64,000 nucleotides of DNA from Aquimarina amphilecti (GCF_900109375.1 NZ_FOAB01000013.1:22890-86889), one strand, 5' to 3'; positions 54,851 through 63,844 are shown, counted from the stretch's first letter. Notes: a model not told the origin generated them from the letters alone. A program made the numbers and translations.

Positions 54851-55317
54851 TAGTTTTCTTGATTAGTGGGTTTCTTTTTGGTTCCGTAGAAATACAGTGA
54901 ATGATTTGTAATATCTACATCAAAAATTTCTTCGATTGTTTTTTTTATGGATTGTATTCTTGGATCACAAAACTCCAGGACTTCACCACTATCAGTTAGT
55001 ATAAGGTGATCATGTTGCCTGTCGAAATATGATTTTTCATATTGTGCTTGACTTTGACCAAATTGATGTTTACGAACAAGTTTACAATCTAGTAAAAGCT
55101 CTATTGTATTATAGAGTGTTGCCCTACTAACACGATAGTTTTTGTTTTTCATTTTGATGTAAAGTGATTCTATATCAAAATGCTCTTCACTTTCATAAAT
55201 TTCCTGAAGTATAGCGTAGCGCTCCGGTGTTTTTCTATGACCATTTTCTTCTAGAAAACTAGTAAACACATTTTTAACGATGTTTTGATCGTTTTGCGTA
55301 GTTGTTTTGGTACTCAT
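54850..55317 (-). CDS. fur: Fur-family metal-responsive repressor
   Basis: A 155-residue Fur-like regulator. The winged helix reads HRKTPERYAILQEIYESEEH and VSRATLYNTIELLLDCKLV. The metal site region is RQHDHLILTDSGEVLEFCDP, with His-X-His and one Cys, but the C-terminal CXXC pair of zinc-structured Fur proteins is missing. It may sense iron, peroxide or another metal. A TAAATTTG box (minus strand, 55332-55339) lies 15 bp upstream of the ATG. It is followed by purA with a one-base overlap. Confidence 0.88.
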   Translation of the reverse strand: MSTKTTTQNDQNIVKNVFTSFLEENGHRKTPERYAILQEIYESEEHFDIESLYIKMKNKNYRVSRATLYNTIELLLDCKLVRKHQFGQSQAQYEKSYFDRQHDHLILTDSGEVLEFCDPRIQSIKKTIEEIFDVDITNHSLYFYGTKKKPTNQEN

Positions 55318-55331
55318 AATGTTTGAAAAAG

Positions 55332-55366
55332 CAAATTTACATTATTTTTTATTAGTTAGAGACCAA
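55332..55366 (-). promoter_or_regulatory. Promoter candidate for fur-purA
   Basis: On the minus strand TTG (55364-55366), 24 bases, then TAAATTTG (55332-55339) matches the Bacteroidota promoter form TTG-N-TAnnTTTG with slightly long spacing. It predicts a start about 9 bases before the fur ATG. Confidence 0.5.
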
Positions 55367-55399
55367 TTTATAAATACTTATTCAGAAAAATAGAATGAT

Positions 55400-57607
55400 T
55401 TATTCTCGTATGACTTTGTCAATTCCATTAACCTTGGATAGATTCTGAATAACCGTTTTTAAAGTGTTTTTATTTTTAACTCCTACAGTAATTTTACCAG
55501 TAAATACACCATCGTTAGTATCAAAATTCATATTGTATATAGCCAAATGCATATTGTTGGATATGATCTGAGTTACTTCGTTCACTACACCAATATTATC
55601 AATTCCATTTAGCTTAATAACTGCTTTAAATACTTCTTGACTAGAGTCTATCCACTTCGCTTGTATAATGCGATATGCATAATTACTCTGCAGCTGTAAA
55701 GCGTTCGGATAATCCTTTTTATGGATTTTAATACCTTCATTTACCGTAATAAAACCAAAAACATTGTCTCCAGCTATCGGGTTACAACAATTGGATAATT
55801 TATACTCTAATTTTTCAGAGTCTTTACCAAAAACTAGAAGATCATATTTAGATGTAATTTCATCTTTGTTTACATCTTTTGCATTTCCTCGACGAATTTT
55901 ATTTTTAATAAAATTCATAAATACATTACTACGAGTAGTAGCAAATTCTTTGATCTTTTGATTGTCTATGGTACCTATACCAACTCGGTAGAAAAGATCC
56001 TGACTAGTTTTAAGTTTAAAATAGAGTACTAGTTCATTAATTACTTTTTCTCCCATTGTTATTTTTTGGGAACGCAACTTACGTTTAAGTACAACTTTTC
56101 CTTCCTCTGCAATCTGTTTCTTTTCGTCACGTAATGCAGATTTTATTTTTGATCTCGCTCTAGCGGTGGTTGCATAATCTAACCAGTTAGAAGAAGGTTT
56201 TGATTTTGCAGAAGTAATAATTTCTACTTGATCCCCATTCTTAAGCTCGTGACTCAAAGGAACCAATTTATTATTGACTCTAGCTCCTCTAGTTCTAAGT
56301 CCAACTTCGGTGTGCACACTAAAACCAAAATCTAGCGCCGTTGCTCCCTTCGGTAACGATTTTAAATCTCCTTCAGGAGTAAAGACAAAGATTTCTTTGG
56401 CATACAGATTAAGTTTGAATTCTTCTACAAAATCTACTGCATTGGCTTCAGAGTTTTCTAATGCTTCTTGTAATCTATTTAGCCAGCCATCCAAGCCTTG
56501 ATCTTGTTTGTCCTCAGTATTTTTGTATTTGTAATGAGCGGCATATCCTTTTTCTGCAATTTCGTGCATACGCTCACTACGTATTTGTACTTCTACCCAT
56601 CTGCTATCAGGACCAATTACGGTGATGTGTAATGCTTCATATCCTGTAGATTTTGGTTGAGAAATCCAATCTCTGAGTCTTATTGGGTTTGGTCTATAGT
56701 AATCAGTAACTATTGTATATATTTTCCAGGCAATGAATTTTTCGTTTTCTACATCATCCGCTTTATAGATGATACGTATAGCGAACTTATCATAAACTTC
56801 ATCAAAAGAAATATTCTGTTTTAGGATTTTTCTTCTGATGGAAAAAATAGATTTCGGACGTCCTTTGATTTCATAATCTAACCCTTCTTTATCAAGCCCT
56901 TCTTTAATTTTGTCCGAAAAACGTTTTATATAAGCATCTTGTTCTTCCTTACTTTCTTTAATTTTTTCTAGAACGTCCCTATATACTTCTGGTTCGGTAT
57001 ATTTTAAACCTAAATCTTCTAATTCAGTTTTTATGTTATAAAGACCTATTCGATGTGCTAATGGAGCATAGATATATAAAGTCTCTGATGCTATTTTTAC
57101 TTGTTTATCGGGACGCATAGCATCCATCGTTTGCATATTATGCAGTCGATCAGCTATTTTGATAATTATTACCCTAACATCATCATTTAGAGTTAGTAAC
57201 ATTTTTCTGAAATTTTCAGCTTGCAGAGAAATGTCTTTATCTTTTTTTAGGGAAGATATTTTTGTTAGCCCATCCACAATACGAGCAACAGTTTCACCAA
57301 ACATTTGTTCAATGTCTACTAAAGTATATTCTGTATCCTCAACGACGTCATGAAGTAATGCAGCGGCTATAGAAGTTGCATCCAATCCTATTTCGCTTGC
57401 TACTATTTTAGCTACAGCAATAGGGTGGAAGATATAGGCCTCTCCACTTTTACGTCTTTGGTCTTTATGAGCATCTACAGCGATATCAAACGCCTGCCGT
57501 ATTAGTTTTTTGTCTTCTTTACTAAGATCTCTATAACTAATACGAAGCAATTCTTTGTATTGCTTTGCAATTTGTTTGTTTTCCTGTTCTATAGCGGCTT
57601 CGGTCAT
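55400..57607 (-). CDS. spoT: Bifunctional (p)ppGpp synthetase/hydrolase (RelA/SpoT homologue)
   Basis: A 735-residue stringent-response enzyme. The HD hydrolase domain has FHPIAVAKIVASEIG and AAALLHDVVEDTEY, both intact. The synthetase domain follows, with RPKSIFSIRRKI, FDEVYDKFAIRII and GYEALHITVIGP. The TGS domain starts EIFVFTPEGDLKSLPKGATA. The C-terminal ACT domain ends the protein. It makes and degrades (p)ppGpp. It lies upstream of fur and purA on the same strand with an 82-bp gap. Confidence 0.94.
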   Translation of the reverse strand: MTEAAIEQENKQIAKQYKELLRISYRDLSKEDKKLIRQAFDIAVDAHKDQRRKSGEAYIFHPIAVAKIVASEIGLDATSIAAALLHDVVEDTEYTLVDIEQMFGETVARIVDGLTKISSLKKDKDISLQAENFRKMLLTLNDDVRVIIIKIADRLHNMQTMDAMRPDKQVKIASETLYIYAPLAHRIGLYNIKTELEDLGLKYTEPEVYRDVLEKIKESKEEQDAYIKRFSDKIKEGLDKEGLDYEIKGRPKSIFSIRRKILKQNISFDEVYDKFAIRIIYKADDVENEKFIAWKIYTIVTDYYRPNPIRLRDWISQPKSTGYEALHITVIGPDSRWVEVQIRSERMHEIAEKGYAAHYKYKNTEDKQDQGLDGWLNRLQEALENSEANAVDFVEEFKLNLYAKEIFVFTPEGDLKSLPKGATALDFGFSVHTEVGLRTRGARVNNKLVPLSHELKNGDQVEIITSAKSKPSSNWLDYATTARARSKIKSALRDEKKQIAEEGKVVLKRKLRSQKITMGEKVINELVLYFKLKTSQDLFYRVGIGTIDNQKIKEFATTRSNVFMNFIKNKIRRGNAKDVNKDEITSKYDLLVFGKDSEKLEYKLSNCCNPIAGDNVFGFITVNEGIKIHKKDYPNALQLQSNYAYRIIQAKWIDSSQEVFKAVIKLNGIDNIGVVNEVTQIISNNMHLAIYNMNFDTNDGVFTGKITVGVKNKNTLKTVIQNLSKVNGIDKVIRE

Positions 57608-57746
57608 ACTATAAAGTTTTCTTTGAAAGCCTTTCTTTAATGTGATTGTGTGTTTTCCTAATGGTCAAAAAAAAATAATTTTAAACATCGAGTAATAGCT
57701 AAAAATACAATTAAGAATTGTAACCACCAAGCCTATATTAATTCAT

Positions 57747-58979
57747 TTATTTCCGTATATTTTTAATCCTTTGTAAAAGAGTGGGATGTGAGTAATGTAT
57801 AAATACCATAGCAGGATGAGGAGTAAGATTACTCAAGTTATTTTTTGATAATTTTTTCAAACTATTTATCAAAGCTTCACCGTCATAAGAGTTTTTTGCA
57901 TAGTCATCAGCTTGGTATTCGAATGCTCTAGAAACTACATTCATGATAAGCCCAGTAATTTCAGATATTGGGCTGTACAGAATCCCAAAAGCTACCAGTC
58001 CAATATGAAAAGAAGGAATTCCAACACCTAATGCTTCCGAAAGAAGTGGGTTTGCAATAAATAGTGATAAAAACCATAAAGTTACTCCAGTAAGTAAAAT
58101 TGATAAAAGCAGGTTCATAATGACATGCATTTTTTTGTAATGCCCAACTTCATGTGCCAAAACTGCTACAATTTCTTCTTTATTCAAATCTTTAATTAAT
58201 GTATCGTATAGTGTAATTCTTTTTTCGCTTCCTAAGCCAGAAAAGTAAGCATTTGCTTTTGTACTTCTTTTAGATCCATCAATCACAAAAATATCTTTTA
58301 ATTGAAATCCAACATTATTAGAATATTCCTGAATTGTATCTCTTAATTCTCCGGGTTCTAATGGTGTTTGTTTGTTAAATAATGGGACTATTAATTTGGC
58401 ATAAAACATATTCATAGCTAAGGTGAAAACAGAAATCAAAGCCCAAGCATAAACCCAAAAGTATTTTCCTGTGATTTCATAAAACCACATAATCAGTGCT
58501 AAAAGACTACCACCTACTATGATCATCATAACAAATCCTTTTATTTTATCAATAAAAAAAGTCTTAATTGTGGTTTTATTAAATCCAAATTGCTCTTCTA
58601 TAATGAAGGTTTTATAATATGCTGCAGGTGTTGATAGGATATCACTGCTAATCATTATAATCCCAAAAAATAGAAGTCCCACAATAATAGGATTGTCCGA
58701 AAAACTTCTTGCAATACCATCTACCCATGCAAAACCATCTAAAAAAAAGAATAGTAGCATAATACATAAGGAAATGAGGGAAGAAACAAGTTTGAACTTG
58801 TAATTGGCTTTTTTGTAAGCTATTGATTTTTGATATTCATCTTCTGGGTATACATCAGAAAGTTCATCAGGTATGTTGTTGTTGTAGTGCCTGGCATTTA
58901 GAATATCCAGCAAAGAATCTATTAGAAAAACTATTACAATAATAGCAATCAATAGGTAAAAGAGCGTGTTTGACGTCAT
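57747..58979 (-). CDS. M48-family membrane zinc metallopeptidase (Ste24/CAAX type)
   Basis: A 410-residue membrane protease. Several membrane helices surround the zinc site HEVGH in VAVLAHEVGHYKKMH, with the third ligand in the EYQADDYAK segment (FEYQADDYAKNSYDGEAL). The family signature STKANAYFSGLGSEKRITLYD is present. The full-length form, with seven helices, resembles eukaryotic Ste24. It probably takes part in membrane-protein quality control. It stands between the methyltransferase gene (59 bp) and spoT (139 bp). Confidence 0.92.
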   Translation of the reverse strand: MTSNTLFYLLIAIIVIVFLIDSLLDILNARHYNNNIPDELSDVYPEDEYQKSIAYKKANYKFKLVSSLISLCIMLLFFFLDGFAWVDGIARSFSDNPIIVGLLFFGIIMISSDILSTPAAYYKTFIIEEQFGFNKTTIKTFFIDKIKGFVMMIIVGGSLLALIMWFYEITGKYFWVYAWALISVFTLAMNMFYAKLIVPLFNKQTPLEPGELRDTIQEYSNNVGFQLKDIFVIDGSKRSTKANAYFSGLGSEKRITLYDTLIKDLNKEEIVAVLAHEVGHYKKMHVIMNLLLSILLTGVTLWFLSLFIANPLLSEALGVGIPSFHIGLVAFGILYSPISEITGLIMNVVSRAFEYQADDYAKNSYDGEALINSLKKLSKNNLSNLTPHPAMVFIHYSHPTLLQRIKNIRK

Positions 58980-59038
58980 TTGTATAGGTTTGTAGCTTTG
59001 GGATTTGTAGGTTTAGTAAGTTAATGATTTTTTAAGTA

Positions 59039-59848
59039 TCAAACAACAAAATCACGCTGTCGTTTTGCTTCAAAAATTAGTATTCCTGCAGCTACTGAGA
59101 CATTCATCGAATCTATAACACCACTCATGGGGATTTTAATATTTTTTGTTGTATTATTTAACCACTCATCAGTTAAGCCCTTATCTTCTGTACCAACGAC
59201 AATTGCAGTAGGTTTAGTATAATCTTGGGTATAATAATTTTCTGAAGACTGTAATGCTGCTCCATATATATTGATACCTTTACTAGTAAGAAAAGAGATA
59301 ATATCCGAAGTGGATCCAGTTGCGATATTATTAGTAAATACACATCCAACACTTGATCTGATGATATTAGGGTTGTAGATGTCTGTTTTTGGATTAGCAA
59401 TTAGGACAGCATCTGCTTTTGCTGCATCTGCGGTACGAAGTATTGCACCAATATTCCCTGGTTTTTCAGGGGATTCTGCAACCAAAATCAAAGGGTTTTT
59501 TGTTTTAAGGTTTAGGTTTTTCAGTAGTGTTTCTTTAGATTGTATGATCGCGATAATACCTTCTGTCGTAGATCGATGAGAAAGTTTCTGATAAATTTCT
59601 ATGGTGATTTCAAATAAATCAATAGTATTAACGGCGTTTCCTAGGATTACTAAAACTTCTTCGTATGAAATAATTGATGAACAGTAATATATTTGTTTTA
59701 TTTGATATCCTCCAGCAATAGAAAGGGAAGTTTCTCGTCTTCCTTCAACGAAAAAACAGTTTTCTTTTCTACGAATTCTTGACTTTTCCTTAAGTTGGTT
59801 TAAGAATTTTATTTTTGGATTTTGGTTGCTTGTAATCTGTTTATGCAT
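59039..59848 (-). CDS. SpoU/TrmH-family RNA 2'-O-methyltransferase
   Basis: A 269-residue enzyme that transfers a methyl group from S-adenosylmethionine to a ribose in rRNA or tRNA. It starts MHKQITSNQNPKIKFLNQLK and has an N-terminal substrate-binding domain (KENCFFVEGRRETSLSIAGG). The knotted SPOUT domain follows: ESPEKPGNIGAILRTADAAK, IRSSVGCVFTN, AIVVGTEDKGLTDEW, and PMSGVIDSMNVSVAAGILIF (motifs 1-3). The frame extends upstream to 59905, but a TATATTTG promoter box at 59854-59861 overlaps the extension, so the start at 59848 is favoured. The target site is unknown. Confidence 0.88.
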   Translation of the reverse strand: MHKQITSNQNPKIKFLNQLKEKSRIRRKENCFFVEGRRETSLSIAGGYQIKQIYYCSSIISYEEVLVILGNAVNTIDLFEITIEIYQKLSHRSTTEGIIAIIQSKETLLKNLNLKTKNPLILVAESPEKPGNIGAILRTADAAKADAVLIANPKTDIYNPNIIRSSVGCVFTNNIATGSTSDIISFLTSKGINIYGAALQSSENYYTQDYTKPTAIVVGTEDKGLTDEWLNNTTKNIKIPMSGVIDSMNVSVAAGILIFEAKRQRDFVV

Positions 59849-59853
59849 AGACG

Positions 59854-59861
59854 CAAATATA
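59854..59861 (-). promoter_or_regulatory. -7 promoter element of the SpoU methyltransferase gene
   Basis: TATATTTG on the minus strand ends 5 bases before the ATG at 59848. Transcription would begin at or next to the start codon, giving a leaderless mRNA. No clear -33 TTG is seen at the usual distance. Confidence 0.5.
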
Positions 59862-60046
59862 CTAAGACCAGTGTGAAAAAATTTATATTCGTGTCTAAAG
59901 AACATAAATTAGGTGAAAAGATTTTGTTGGTTTTTATAGTAATGTATAGGGTAGGAGATATTGACTATTTTGTGTTGTTAAAGTATAACTCTTACTAAAA
60001 TTACTTTTCGTTAGATCTTTTACAAGATGACTATTTTTTAGAAATG

Positions 60047-60076
60047 AAAAAACCCCATCATAATGATGAGGTTTTT
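60047..60076 (-). terminator. Terminator of the thrS-infC-rpmI-rplT operon
   Basis: Arms AAAACCCCATCAT (60049-60061) and ATGATGAGGTTTT (60063-60075) pair on the minus strand with one G-U pair and end in a T-run. It lies 31 bp past the rplT stop. Confidence 0.85.
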
Positions 60077-60107
60077 ACTATAAGTGAGAAAATATTTTAT
60101 TTAAAAA

Positions 60108-60452
60108 TTACTTTACTTTTTCTACAATTGCTTTAAAAGCTTCTGGGTTGTTCATAGCTAAATCAGCAAGAACCTTACGATTCAATTCGATATTATTAGC
60201 TTTTACTTTCCCCATAAATTGAGAATAAGACATACCGTGTATACGTGCACCCGCATTAATACGAGTTATCCATAAAGCACGGAAAGTTCTTTTTTTGTTT
60301 CTGCGGTCTCTATAAGCATATGACATTGCTTTATCAACTGCATTTTTTGCTACTGTCCAAACGTTTTTACGACGTCCGAAGTAACCTTTTGCTTGCTTAA
60401 GAACTCTTTTTCTTCTAGCTCTTTTTGCAACAGAATTTACTGATCTTGGCAT
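60108..60452 (-). CDS. rplT: 50S ribosomal protein L20
   Basis: A 114-residue basic protein that binds 23S rRNA early in large-subunit assembly. It starts MPRSVNSVAKRARRKRVLKQ and contains AKGYFGRRKNVW, YAYRDRRNKKRTFRALWI and RINAGARIHGMSYSQFM. The length is standard. It follows rpmI by 138 bp in the order thrS-infC-rpmI-rplT, the common arrangement. In other bacteria L20 represses its own operon; the spacer has hairpin potential but no site could be assigned. Confidence 0.96.
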   Translation of the reverse strand: MPRSVNSVAKRARRKRVLKQAKGYFGRRKNVWTVAKNAVDKAMSYAYRDRRNKKRTFRALWITRINAGARIHGMSYSQFMGKVKANNIELNRKVLADLAMNNPEAFKAIVEKVK

Positions 60453-60590
60453 AATTTTAAATTTTTTAGTAGTAGGCGGTCAATAAATTGACTCTTTGTC
60501 TTGTTACAATTCGAGATTTAAATATTTAATCTCAAATTTAAAAGGCCCAACTCCTGGGTTTATAATAATTCTAACCTGACTAAAAAACGA
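60453..60590 (-). promoter_or_regulatory. rpmI-rplT spacer with hairpin potential
   Basis: This 138-base spacer holds GAGATT (near 60521) and an AATCTC partner separated by an AT loop, a GTCAAT/ATTGAC pair near 60479-60492, and CCCA/TGGG arms near 60545-60558. These may form leader or processing structures for rplT. No T-run terminator is apparent. Confidence 0.3.
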
Positions 60591-60788
60591 TTACTTTAAA
60601 CGTAATTGTTCTTTAATACTATTTTCATCGCTTTTGTGCACTAATGTAGAGTGCGTTAAAGCTAGCTTACGCTTTTTAGATTTTTTTGTCAAAATATGAC
60701 TCTTAAAAGCGTGCTTTCTTTTGATTTTACCGGTACCTGTAAGCTTAAAACGCTTTTTAGCACTGGATTTTGTTTTCATTTTAGGCAT
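60591..60788 (-). CDS. rpmI: 50S ribosomal protein L35
   Basis: A 65-residue, very basic ribosomal protein. It starts MPKMKTKSSAKKRFKLTGTG, with GKIKRKHAFKSHILTKKSKK and LVHKSDENSIKEQLRLK at the end. The length and sequence fit the family exactly. It sits between infC (56 bp) and rplT (138 bp). Confidence 0.96.
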   Translation of the reverse strand: MPKMKTKSSAKKRFKLTGTGKIKRKHAFKSHILTKKSKKRKLALTHSTLVHKSDENSIKEQLRLK

Positions 60789-60844
60789 TGTATCCTTGTT
60801 TTTATAATAATCTCACTTATTATCTTTAAAGCTTTTAAAGGCTT

Positions 60845-61402
60845 TTATTTTGTTTTTTTTGGAGCAATGAACATAATCATTCTCTTACCTTCCAATTTAG
60901 GCATTTGCTCTACTTTACCATAATCTTCTAATTCCTGTGCAAGTCTTAATAGTAAGATTTGACCTTGATCTTTATAGATTATAGAACGACCTTTAAAGAA
61001 AACGTAAGCTTTTAGCTTAGCTCCTTCACTTAAGAACTTGATAGCGTGTTTTTTCTTAAACTCATAATCGTGTTCATCAGTGTTTGGTCCAAATCTAATT
61101 TCCTTTATGGTAACTTTTGTTGCTTTGGTTTTAAGAGCCTTGTCTCTTTTCTTCTGCTCATATAAGAACTTTTTATAGTCCATTATTTTACAAACAGGAG
61201 GTACCGCTTTTGGAGAAATTTCCACAAGATCTAACTCTTGCTCTTCAGCAAGTGCCAGTGCTTTTTTAGTCGGATATACGCCAACTTCTACATTATCGCC
61301 TACAAGACGTACTTCATCAACCCTAATTTTATGATTGATTCTGTGAGCATCTTCTTTGATTACTCTTAGTGGTTTTTGAGACCTTCTTCTTCTTATTGCT
61401 AT
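60845..61402 (-). CDS. infC: Translation initiation factor IF-3, probable ATA start codon
   Basis: A 185-residue factor that binds the 30S subunit and proofreads start-codon pairing. The family N-terminus (AIRRRRSQKPLRVIKEDAHR, NHKIRVDEVRLVGDNVEVGV) is encoded from 61399 down. No ATG, GTG or TTG lies before it: an in-frame TAA is followed by GTC and then ATA at 61402-61400. Start at ATA gives the usual M-A-I-R opening. The first ATG (61225) would delete the N-domain and linker. The central linker and C-domain (KKRDKALKTKATKVTIKEIR, KFLSEGAKLKAYVFFKGR) are intact. A rare start resembles the AUU start of Escherichia coli infC, which serves autoregulation. It lies 35 bp after thrS. Confidence 0.93.
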   Translation of the reverse strand: MAIRRRRSQKPLRVIKEDAHRINHKIRVDEVRLVGDNVEVGVYPTKKALALAEEQELDLVEISPKAVPPVCKIMDYKKFLYEQKKRDKALKTKATKVTIKEIRFGPNTDEHDYEFKKKHAIKFLSEGAKLKAYVFFKGRSIIYKDQGQILLLRLAQELEDYGKVEQMPKLEGKRMIMFIAPKKTK

Positions 61403-61437
61403 GACTTAAAAATTTAAATTAAACTTAATTATTTTAG

Positions 61438-63384
61438 TTATCCGTTAAATGGTTTTAACGTTCTATTTATTTCTTTAGTAATTATATCGGTGAACTCATC
61501 AATATTAATTGCTCCAATATCTTCTCCACCGTGTTTTCTAACAGATATCGTATTATTTTTTTCTTCTTGTTCCCCTACGATAACAATGTAAGGAATTTTT
61601 TTCATTTCTGCCTCTCTAATTTTCTTACCCATAGTTTCGTTTCTATGGTCAGCAAGGGCGCGAATTTCGTTATTTTCTAACAAATTTAAAACTTTTTCAG
61701 CGTATTTTTCATATTTCTCACTGATTGATAGGACAATAACTTGTTCAGGCATTAACCATAAAGGGAAGTTACCTGCCGTATGTTCTAGTAAAATAGCTAT
61801 AAATCTTTCCATACTACCAAATGGTGCTCTATGGATCATTATTGGTCTGTGCATTTCGTTATCACTACCTTTATATTCAAGATCAAAACGCTCAGGTAAA
61901 TTATAATCAACTTGGATTGTACCTAATTGCCAACTTCTACCTAAAGCATCTTTTACCATAAAGTCTAACTTTGGACCATAAAAAGCAGCTTCACCAGTTT
62001 CAATAACATAGTCAAGACCTTTATCTTTTGCTGCACTTATAATTGCATTTTCTGCTTTTTCCCAGTTTTCAACATCTCCAATGTACTTTTCAGGATTGTC
62101 AGGATCTCTTAATGATACTTGTGCTGTAAAGTTTTCAAAGCCCAAAGACCCAAAAACGTATAGTACAAGATCTATTACTTTTTTAAACTCTTCATCTAAT
62201 TGATCAGGAGTACAGAAAATATGAGCATCATCTTGGGTAAAGCCTCTTACTCTCGTAAGACCATGAAGTTCTCCACTTTGTTCGTATCTATATACAGTAC
62301 CAAACTCCGCATAACGTATAGGTAAATCCCTATAAGACCACGGAGCACTGTTATAGATCTCACAATGATGAGGACAGTTCATAGGTTTTAATAGAAATTC
62401 TTCTCCTTCGGCAGGGGTATTGATTGGCTGAAAACTATCCTCTCCATATTTTGCATAATGACCAGATGTAACATAAAGTTCCTTTTGTCCAATATGTGGA
62501 GTAACAACCATTTCATAGCCTGCTTTTTTCTGAGCTTTTTTTAAGAAATTTTCTAAGCGCTCACGTAAAGCAGCACCTTTAGGTAGCCATAAAGGTAAGC
62601 CTTGACCTACTTTTTGAGAAAAAGTAAAGAACCCTAGTTCTTTTCCTAACTTTCTATGATCTCGTTTTTTAGCTTCCTCTAATAACTCAAGATATTCTTT
62701 AAGCTCTTTTTGCTTTGGGAAAGAGGTTCCGTAAACTCGTGTAAGTTGTTTGTTTTTTTCATCTCCTCTCCAATATGCCCCTGCAACACTCATTATTTTA
62801 ACAGCCTTAATCAGTCCAGTGTTAGGAATATGTCCTCCTCGACATAAATCAGTAAAAGTATCATGATCACAAAATGTAATAGTTCCATCTTCAAGATTTT
62901 CTATTAGCTCTAATTTGTATTCGTTACCTTCTTTTTTATATTTAGCTAGAGCATCAGATTTAGAAACTGATCTCATTTTAAATTCGTGTTTTCCTCTAGC
63001 AATTTCTAGCATTTTACCTTCAATTGCTTGGAAGTCTTTTTCAGAGATAGTTTGATCCCCTAAATCTACATCATAATAAAACCCATTATCTATAGCGGGT
63101 CCAATAGATAATTTCACTCCCGGATATAACTCTTCTAAAGCTTGCGCGAGAACGTGAGAAGTAGAGTGTCTAAAAGCTTGTTTACCTTCATTATCTCTCC
63201 AGGTGAATAAAACCAAATTTCCATCGGTGGTTAATTCCGTTGATGTCTCTACAATAGTATTGTTGAATTTTGCTGAAATAACATTTCGCGCAAATCCTTC
63301 ACTTATGTCTTTTGCAACATCCATAACAGTGATACTTTCACTGAATTCTCTAACCGAACCATCTGGTAACGTAATCTTGATCAT
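61438..63384 (-). CDS. thrS: Threonyl-tRNA synthetase
   Basis: A 648-residue enzyme that charges tRNA-Thr. Domains in order are TGS (MIKITLPDGSVREF), the editing domain with HSTSHVLAQALEEL and the later GGHIPNTG Cys-His site (CRGGHIPNTG), the class II catalytic core with motif 2 (YRYEQSGELHGLTRVRGFTQ) and motif 3 (HRAPFGSMERF), zinc ligands including the Cys of KPMNCPHHCEIY, and a C-terminal anticodon-binding domain. The frame is open to 63408, but the promoter at 63406-63436 excludes the extension, so the start is 63384. It is the first gene of the operon with infC, rpmI and rplT. Confidence 0.95.
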   Translation of the reverse strand: MIKITLPDGSVREFSESITVMDVAKDISEGFARNVISAKFNNTIVETSTELTTDGNLVLFTWRDNEGKQAFRHSTSHVLAQALEELYPGVKLSIGPAIDNGFYYDVDLGDQTISEKDFQAIEGKMLEIARGKHEFKMRSVSKSDALAKYKKEGNEYKLELIENLEDGTITFCDHDTFTDLCRGGHIPNTGLIKAVKIMSVAGAYWRGDEKNKQLTRVYGTSFPKQKELKEYLELLEEAKKRDHRKLGKELGFFTFSQKVGQGLPLWLPKGAALRERLENFLKKAQKKAGYEMVVTPHIGQKELYVTSGHYAKYGEDSFQPINTPAEGEEFLLKPMNCPHHCEIYNSAPWSYRDLPIRYAEFGTVYRYEQSGELHGLTRVRGFTQDDAHIFCTPDQLDEEFKKVIDLVLYVFGSLGFENFTAQVSLRDPDNPEKYIGDVENWEKAENAIISAAKDKGLDYVIETGEAAFYGPKLDFMVKDALGRSWQLGTIQVDYNLPERFDLEYKGSDNEMHRPIMIHRAPFGSMERFIAILLEHTAGNFPLWLMPEQVIVLSISEKYEKYAEKVLNLLENNEIRALADHRNETMGKKIREAEMKKIPYIVIVGEQEEKNNTISVRKHGGEDIGAINIDEFTDIITKEINRTLKPFNG

Positions 63385-63405
63385 TATTCTTAAATTATTA
63401 AGCGG

Positions 63406-63436
63406 CAAAGATAATACGATAATAAAATCCTCACAA
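63406..63436 (-). promoter_or_regulatory. thrS promoter
   Basis: On the minus strand TTG (63434-63436), 20 bases, then TATCTTTG (63406-63413) is a full match to the Bacteroidota promoter TTG-N-TAnnTTTG. Transcription should begin about 16 bases before the ATG at 63384. Confidence 0.75.
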
Positions 63437-63641
63437 TAATTAAGGAGTACATTTATTAAAATATTAATATACGTTGATTTATTCGGGGTATTTTTTGTTG
63501 TTATTTTTTTGCTGTAATTATGTGGTATAATAATAAGGACAGTAGGTTCTTTGTTTTAGGTATTGTTTTTCAATTTTTTTGTTAGTGTAAACGTAATGTT
63601 TAGAGGTTGTTATAAAAAGATTAAAATTTTCTTCAAAAAAG

Positions 63642-63675
63642 TTGTTGTTGATTAGAAAAAGGGTTGTATGTTTGC
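63642..63675 (+). promoter_or_regulatory. Rightward stable-RNA-type promoter P1
   Basis: TTG (63645-63647), 19 bases, then TATGTTTG (63667-63674). An A-tract (63635-63640) sits just upstream, and GCACCCGC follows the -7 element. It is very similar to P2 at 63814, and the pair is likely to drive an rRNA operon past the window edge. Confidence 0.7.
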
Positions 63676-63813
63676 ACCCGCAAAACGGGATATTGTTTTG
63701 TTAGTTCATTGAGATTGATTTTGTTTGTTAGGTTAGGTTTTACGGGGCTTTATTGTTTTGTTTTAATTTGATTTAGGTTCTAAAAAAAACTTTAATTTTT
63801 TTTCAAAAAAGTT

Positions 63814-63844
63814 TTGTGGAATTAAAAAGTGGTTGTATATTTGC
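63814..63844 (+). promoter_or_regulatory. Rightward stable-RNA-type promoter P2
   Basis: TTG (63814-63816), 19 bases, then TATATTTG (63836-63843), again preceded by TTTCAAAAAAG and followed by CACCCGC. The -33, spacing and downstream GCACCCGC match P1. The leader to the window end has GTTCATTGATATAT, compatible with an rRNA 5' leader, but the 16S gene itself is not in view. Confidence 0.72.

Noticed and set aside
63385..63408. Upstream ATG of thrS at 63408
   Set aside because: The start overlaps the -7 promoter element (63406-63413), so these codons would not be transcribed.
63385..63640. T-box leader for thrS
   Set aside because: The predicted 5' leader is only about 16 bases long, which leaves no room for a T-box.
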